From positions 35,781 to 99,780 of the forward strand of contig JANBRJ010000062.1 in NCBI GenBank assembly GCA_027577595.1: a stretch of DNA of 64,000 bases, read 5' to 3'. The DNA is from Coemansia sp. RSA 487 (lineage: Eukaryota; Kickxellomycota; Kickxellomycetes; Kickxellales; Kickxellaceae). Positions 59,309-64,000 of this stretch are shown one piece after another. The first letter of the stretch is position 1, and the number at the start of each line of letters is the position of its first letter. The position numbers were made by a program, and so were the translations under genes. Under the pieces are notes generated by a model. It searched no databases and was not told the DNA's origin. It was given only the letters and a program-made list of their open reading frames with translations.

Positions 59309-60870
59309 AGTGTTTAGAAAGAGAAAAGGTGGGAGGTATTGATTTGTGAGCAATGACGCTCGAATGTAAGAATATTAAAATTAAAAAAAAAAAAAAAGAA
59401 GACGACAAAAGGAAATCAGACCTTTCTAGAAAACGAGAAATTGGAAACAGGCTAATGACAGAATAAAAAGAATGCAAGAGCAAGACTGCGAGAAATCCCC
59501 AAAGAGAGGTTTCAGCGTGTTTGTCTGGGAGGTTAGAACCACAGCCACTATGGGTGCTGTCCGGGTAGGAACGCCGTTACAAGTCCAGAGTTTTGTTTAA
59601 TTCACTTGGCGATTAGATGATAGCTTTCGGCGGTTAGCTTGGGTAATGAAAGCAGTAGGTCTGCACAGCACCCTCAACCGACATTACGCCACAATTCATA
59701 GAGATGCTGAAGAACGCCTCTTATAAAAGAGACGGTAGCACGTTCTTACCATATAAGCACTAGTCGATTGACTTCAGCTACTGTCTCTTTAGCTAAAAAC
59801 GAGCCCCTAGCCAAAAAGCCAGCGATCAGGCAAACATCAGATAAGCATTTTCGATTAACCATGTCCACCACCAATAAAATATTCTGGCTGTTGGAGGCAA
59901 GGTGGGTCTATATGGACGATGGTGTCCCTCTATCCGTTCATTGCCAGCTGCCCAAGCTATAACATACAAAAAACACAAAAAACATGGAAACTTTTCAGTA
60001 ACAGTTTATAAAAAATAACAACAATAGCACAAGCAACCACAGACATACAGCGGATGCTTTCCAATATGATTAACTCCATGAGTTAACCATGTTGTGAGTT
60101 TGGTTTGCAATTGTAGCTAGCGTTTGCTCTTTGACAGGAAGAGAGGCCCGAGTCCTCCCAGCTTTGTTTTTTTTGATTCAGTGACTACATTCCATGCCAG
60201 TTGGTTGCAGTTGGGATTCCACACGAATTGGCGTGGTTGCTCTGTAGCTCTTTGGTAAAAGAGGGGATCAATAAAGGACACGATATGTGCAGCGTACCAC
60301 ACCTTCCCATTTGAGATATACGGCGGTCGCCTCAGAGCTCGATCGTTGCCTGGGTACCATTATGAATTTTGCCTTCCATCTGATCCACTGCTACACCGCT
60401 TCCATTACACAGCATGCCAAGGTAACCGAGTGGGTCTTGTTTTCTTGTGGCGAATCATACAGGATCGTAAGTGTTGGGTTGACAATGCGCAAGACCTCAG
60501 CCTTGTCATTGTTGAGCCTGACATTCGATGTGCGGCTATGGAGATCAGCTGCTGCCCTCCCGAAAGCTGCCATGTCAGACTCGGAGGACGCAGCTAGCGC
60601 ATACGTGCTTTTTGAGTTACTTTTGCGACTGCGTAATTGGATCAGTTGTGATTTTTGCGATCAAACCGAGTGACAGCTTGCTACGTCAACCCTACCAAAT
60701 GCCCAATATCATTTGACCAATATCATTTGTGCTCTGTGGCTGTAGCACAGGCAATAGCGCCTAATGCACATATAAATAACAACTCAAGATCGATGAGAAG
60801 CAAAAAGAAAAACATCATCTTTTCCTACATCATCCAGGGATTTTTCCACTACTACCTTATAACTCAAACT
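59309..60870. other. Intergenic, 1.56 kb, no accepted gene
   Basis: Divergent region between the F-box-like gene and the mitochondrial-like gene. A more GC-balanced stretch at 59500-59700 and frames at 60287-60673 stand out from the AT-rich rest, but I cannot assign a protein or a known RNA. Confidence 0.45.
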
Positions 60871-61311
60871 ATGCCACTGCTCTCCCGTGTTCTTTCTTCA
60901 TCATTATTTTCTCAGAAGCCCCCTCGTGCTGGCAAGGTGCTGATTGCAGCAGCGCAAACAAGGAGACTGCTGGTTACAAACAAAGCAGACAAGCACAAGC
61001 AAGATGCGCCCTGCATATCATCTATCGGAGGACACAGGATCAGTGTCCACGAGCACGAAACCATAGTCAACGACGAAACTGAGCAGATCGAGTTCAGTAG
61101 CAGCGAAGAAAAGGTAGATAAGCAGGTCAGAGAGCACGAGCGAGCCGTTGCACAAGAGGCAGCGAAGGCGGCTTCGGACTCATCGAAAGATACAGTCAAT
61201 CTCATGTCGTCACCCAAATACAGCCGTATCAACGTCATGTCGCAGGACCAGCGAGACCAGCATGAACAGAATCAAAGTGACCATCATGGTCGTCAGAATC
61301 ACAACCGTTAA
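60871..61311 (+). CDS. Hypothetical protein with mitochondrial-type presequence
   Basis: 146 residues from ATG 60871; the frame upstream is leader. Residues 1-35 (MPLLSRVLSSSLFSQKPPRA and on to RRLLVT) are rich in Arg/Lys, Ser and Leu and lack acidic residues, the pattern of a mitochondrial targeting sequence. The rest is charged and probably helical/disordered (QIEFSSSEEKVDKQVREHER, AVAQEAAKAASDSSKD), ending in a His/Gln/Asn-rich tail. Family not recognised. It sits next to NDUFB7 and an acyl-CoA dehydrogenase, both mitochondrial. Confidence 0.6.
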   Translation: MPLLSRVLSSSLFSQKPPRAGKVLIAAAQTRRLLVTNKADKHKQDAPCISSIGGHRISVHEHETIVNDETEQIEFSSSEEKVDKQVREHERAVAQEAAKAASDSSKDTVNLMSSPKYSRINVMSQDQRDQHEQNQSDHHGRQNHNR

Positions 61312-61591
61312 ATCTATATCCACAACATTTGGCTAGCGTTTCTTGAAAGCTGTGGTTATCCTTTTTTCTTACAACTCCTGTTGATCCAGCTGTGATCAAT
61401 TGATTGGATCGCGTGCTTTTATCTCTCCCCCCTTTCCAGCTGTGAGATATGTGGGAGTTTTGCGAATTTGCGAAAGCTTCTTTTCTTCCACTCTTTTTTC
61501 TTCATTTCGGATTTGTATGCCCTGAAACAAACGATTATCTTTATCTTTATTATATATTGGCTATCACATTTCACCAAAGGAAAGAAAGAAA

Positions 61592-61849
61592 ATGGTCGAG
61601 GTACAAGAGCCCGAGATGAAGATTACAGCGCAAGAAATGGCAGAAGCTGCAATTCCGTTGCGTTACCGCGACTATTGCGCGCACCTACTGGTACCGTTGA
61701 ACAAATGCCGTCACCGTTCAATGTATTTGCCATGGAAATGCGAAGACGAAAGACACACGTATGAGAAATGCCAATACGAGGACTTTATGCGCCGCTCCAA
61801 GCTTGTTGCTCAAATTAGGGAAGAGAAGGCTAACGCTGCTTCTAAATAG
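61592..61849 (+). CDS. NDUFB7: NADH:ubiquinone oxidoreductase subunit NDUFB7 (B18)
   Basis: 85 residues from ATG 61592. Accessory subunit of respiratory complex I on the intermembrane-space side. The twin CX9C motif is present: C-AHLLVPLNK-C and C-EDERHTYEK-C, flanked by IPLRYRDYCAHLLVPLNKCR and LPWKCEDERHTYEKCQYEDF, which are the family signatures. The two pairs are expected to form disulfides through the Mia40 pathway. Length is at the short end for the family. Shows that the organism keeps complex I. Confidence 0.95.
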   Translation: MVEVQEPEMKITAQEMAEAAIPLRYRDYCAHLLVPLNKCRHRSMYLPWKCEDERHTYEKCQYEDFMRRSKLVAQIREEKANAASK

Positions 61850-62301
61850 ATTTTTTTTCTCTGTATCTACCTCATGCTTTTTAGAGCCATGTAAAAGCTC
61901 GCATTCATTTCCTTTTTAAAAACTATTTTCTGATGTTGTAATCACAAAGTGAAAAAACACTCCTTTTGCTATGGCTGATCTGGATACCGTGTTCCGTTTA
62001 CGGGTGGCAGCTCAAGGGCATTGATCCAAAAGGATTGTTCACGTGAACGAGATTGAATTTTCTGGCGTTTTTTTTCACGTGCCATTTGTATATGCTGGAA
62101 AACCATTAAATTCGTATCTTTTGAGCGTGAGAAAGAAATCCACAGGGGCCGCACATATGCTTCTCCTTCCCCGTCTTTTCCGGCGTATGTGCAACGCAAA
62201 ACCCACATAAAGGCTCTATCATTCGGCCATGTCTGCTTTCTTTTCCTCTTCATTATATTATTTCCTATATTTACCCCCACATTTTTACAAGTACTACAAA
62301 A
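61850..62301. other. Intergenic, no gene seen
   Basis: 452 bp: 3' region of NDUFB7 and promoter of the acyl-CoA dehydrogenase gene. Confidence 0.5.
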
Positions 62302-63618
62302 ATGCTGTTCCGTTCAACGCTATCGCTTACGACACGCCGTCACCTACTGACTGCGCTCCGCAGCAGCACGCACCAGCCCCGGCACCAGCCTTTGGCGCTC
62401 GGCATCAAGAAACTAGTGTCGTCACGCAACTTTGGCACCACTGCAATCGCCTGCGATAGCACCGTGAAGGAATCGCTGCATACGCTGACTGAAGACGAGG
62501 AAATGATGCGCGAGGTGGTCTCGCGATTTGCGCGGGACGTGGTGCTGCCCAAAGTGTCCGAAATGGACGAGGCTGAGAAAATGGACGCATCGGTGATCCG
62601 GGGGCTTTTCGAAACCGGGCTAATGGGCGTCGAGACACCCGCAGACTTGGGCGGCGCCGAGGCGTCATTTATGTCAGCCATCCTTGTGGTCGAGGAGCTG
62701 GCCAAGATCGACCCCTCCATCAGCGTCCTCTGCGACGTCCACAATACGCTGGTCAACACTGTGTTCAGGCAGTACGGAAGCGACCACCTCAAGCAAAAGT
62801 ACCTGCCGCTGCTGGCCACCGAGAAGCTTGGCTGCTTCTGCCTCAGCGAGGCTGTCTCGGGATCAGACGCCTTTGCGCTGCAGACGCGCGCAGAGCTTAA
62901 GGGCGACCACTACGTGCTCAACGGCTCCAAGATGTGGATCACGAACTCGGATGAAGCAGACATCTTTCTTGTGTTTGCCACCATCGACCCGTCCAAAGGC
63001 TATAAGGGCATCACGTGCTTTGTCGTTGAGCGGGAAATGGGCATCACCATCGCCAAGAAGGAGAAGAAGCTGGGCATCCGCGCGTCGTCGACCTGCCAGC
63101 TCTCGTTTGACAATGTCCGCGTGCCGGTTGAGAACGTGCTGGGCGACGTCGGCAAGGGCTACAAGATCGCCATCGAGATCCTGAACGAGGGCCGCATTGG
63201 CATTGCTGCACAGATGCTTGGCTTGGCTCAGGGCGCCTTTGACGCAGTGCTGCCATACCTCTTCCAGCGTAAGCAGTTTGGCTCCTTCATCGGCGACTTC
63301 CAGGGAATGCAGCACCAGTACGCCCAGATCGCTGTTGACATTGAGGCTGCGCGCCTGCTGACCTACAACGCTGCCCGTCTCAAGGAGGAAGGCAAGCCGT
63401 TTGTCAAAGAGGCTGCCATGGCGAAGCTGTACGCATCGCAGGTTGCCGAACGTGCATCGTCGCGGGCTGTCGAGTGGATGGGCGGCGTTGGCTTCACCCG
63501 CGAGCTCCCAGTTGAAAAGTTCTATCGCGACTGCAAGATCGGCGCCATCTACGAGGGAACCAGCAACATCCAGCTCCAGACCATCGCCAAGCTCCTGGCC
63601 AAGGAATACAAGGAATAA
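62302..63618 (+). CDS. ACADSB: Short/branched-chain acyl-CoA dehydrogenase
   Basis: 438 residues from ATG 62302 with a mitochondrial presequence ([20 protein letters not shown]...). FAD-dependent matrix enzyme that oxidises 2-methylbutyryl- and related acyl-CoAs in isoleucine/fatty-acid breakdown. Visible are [20 protein letters not shown] (acyl-CoA dehydrogenase signature 1), the FAD-binding [35 protein letters not shown], the signature-2 region [20 protein letters not shown] and [20 protein letters not shown]. The catalytic glutamate lies in [11 protein letters not shown]. The [17 protein letters not shown] and [10 protein letters not shown] text fits the ACADSB branch best. GC-rich codons and no intron. 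Confidence 0.95.
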   Translation: MLFRSTLSLTTRRHLLTALRSSTHQPRHQPLALGIKKLVSSRNFGTTAIACDSTVKESLHTLTEDEEMMREVVSRFARDVVLPKVSEMDEAEKMDASVIRGLFETGLMGVETPADLGGAEASFMSAILVVEELAKIDPSISVLCDVHNTLVNTVFRQYGSDHLKQKYLPLLATEKLGCFCLSEAVSGSDAFALQTRAELKGDHYVLNGSKMWITNSDEADIFLVFATIDPSKGYKGITCFVVEREMGITIAKKEKKLGIRASSTCQLSFDNVRVPVENVLGDVGKGYKIAIEILNEGRIGIAAQMLGLAQGAFDAVLPYLFQRKQFGSFIGDFQGMQHQYAQIAVDIEAARLLTYNAARLKEEGKPFVKEAAMAKLYASQVAERASSRAVEWMGGVGFTRELPVEKFYRDCKIGAIYEGTSNIQLQTIAKLLAKEYKE

Positions 63619-63706
63619 GCTTTACTTCTTGGGTTCAGTGTTTATGAATATATTCTTTAACTACGCAATTCTAAAATTAAGCCAGCCTTGCCTCCCCTGT
63701 CTGGTG

Positions 63707-64000
63707 TTAGACGAGGCTTGGGATTGCCATTGGTGCTGGCGCAGACGATTGAGGTTGGGCAGCTGCCACATCCTCAGCTCGGCCATCCTGTTGCTCAATG
63801 TTGGCATCGCGTTTGGCCGCTGAGCCAGATCCAAATGCAAGCGCAACGCTGACAAGCTCGTTGTTGTAGTCCATGTTCTCCGACCAGATCATAGTACCAG
63901 CAAGGCCCTTGGACGCAGCGTAGTCGACCTTGATCTTGAGGCTCGCCGGGTCGTCGTAGGAGATGAACTGCTTGGTGCTCGGGTTGAAGAGCCAAGGCGT
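63707..64000 (-). CDS. GH18 chitinase, C-terminal end (partial)
   Basis: 98 codons, open at the right edge of the window, stop TAA at 63709-63707. The visible part reads TPWLFNPSTKQFISYDDPAS, LKIKVDYAASKGLAGTMIWS and ENMDYNNELVSVALAFGSGS, which is the last beta-strand/helix of a GH18 barrel, with the YDDP motif and the conserved Trp in the MIW segment. GH18 chitinases hydrolyse chitin in wall remodelling or nutrition. The catalytic DxxDxDxE lies outside the window. After the barrel there is a short Ala/Gln/Pro-rich end with no chitin-binding domain or anchor. Confidence 0.9.
   Translation of the reverse strand, partial: TPWLFNPSTKQFISYDDPASLKIKVDYAASKGLAGTMIWSENMDYNNELVSVALAFGSGSAAKRDANIEQQDGRAEDVAAAQPQSSAPAPMAIPSLV

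Noticed and set aside
59500-59720. Structured non-coding RNA in a GC-balanced stretch
   Set aside because: Looks different from its AT-rich surroundings, but I could match no U snRNA, SRP RNA or RNase P landmark.
60287-60673. 128-codon plus-strand frame
   Set aside because: Overlaps other frames on both strands, shows no domain or signal, and begins in apparent non-coding DNA.

Overview
Organism. The window is nuclear DNA of an intron-poor fungus, most plausibly an early-diverging one. Supporting signs are a class V myosin motor, an NDUFB7-type complex I subunit, a mitochondrial acyl-CoA dehydrogenase, a CSC1/OSCA channel, a GH18 chitinase end and several F-box/LRR-like proteins. Genes have small or no introns; the three introns seen are 218, 86 and 103 nt with GT..AG ends. 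The mix of intron-poor genes, divergent F-box/LRR-like proteins and trypsin-like surface proteins is what I would expect of Kickxellomycotina (Coemansia/Linderina relatives). That placement is inference. Layout, 1-12 kb: a conserved block with the myosin V motor (partial), a proline-rich coiled-coil protein, pyrroline-5-carboxylate reductase, a low-complexity hypothetical, a multi-pass membrane protein, a Tim17-like protein, a small secreted Ser/Thr-rich protein and a YjbQ-family protein. Layout, 12-36 kb: an accessory, AT-rich region with long gene-free gaps. It holds an F-box/LRR-like protein, a NUDIX hydrolase, a small secreted CBM14 chitin-binding protein and then a cluster of six related type I membrane proteins at 15.1-30.2 kb. 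Five of these carry a trypsin-like ectodomain in which all three catalytic positions are replaced (His by Ser/Asn, Asp by Asn, Ser by Tyr) in the same way in every paralogue. Most have a Thr/Ser/Val-rich stalk, one transmembrane helix and a basic cytoplasmic tail, and four end in a PPxY motif. The sixth member is stalk-only. The region closes with two almost identical SGNH/NXPE-like type II membrane proteins. Layout, 36-64 kb: a Cys/His-rich protein with an alpha-crystallin-like C-terminus, a CSC1 channel, three further F-box/LRR-like proteins, two divergent ADF/cofilin-like genes (both need splicing), a low-complexity hypothetical, two small mitochondrial proteins, the acyl-CoA dehydrogenase and the chitinase end. 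A decayed Tc1/mariner DNA-binding domain and a dispersed repeat lie near 46-47 kb. How the genes fit together. The 14.6-35.7 kb stretch looks like a cell-surface locus: chitin-binding secreted protein, glycosylated pseudo-protease receptors or adhesins, and lumenal SGNH enzymes that could modify glycans. It evolves by tandem duplication and gene conversion, seen as a 492-bp near-identical inverted tract and a near-identical NXPE-like pair. This pseudo-protease family is the best candidate in the window for an undescribed system. Start sites given here are ATG codons, because several open frames run further upstream only through TTG/GTG codons.
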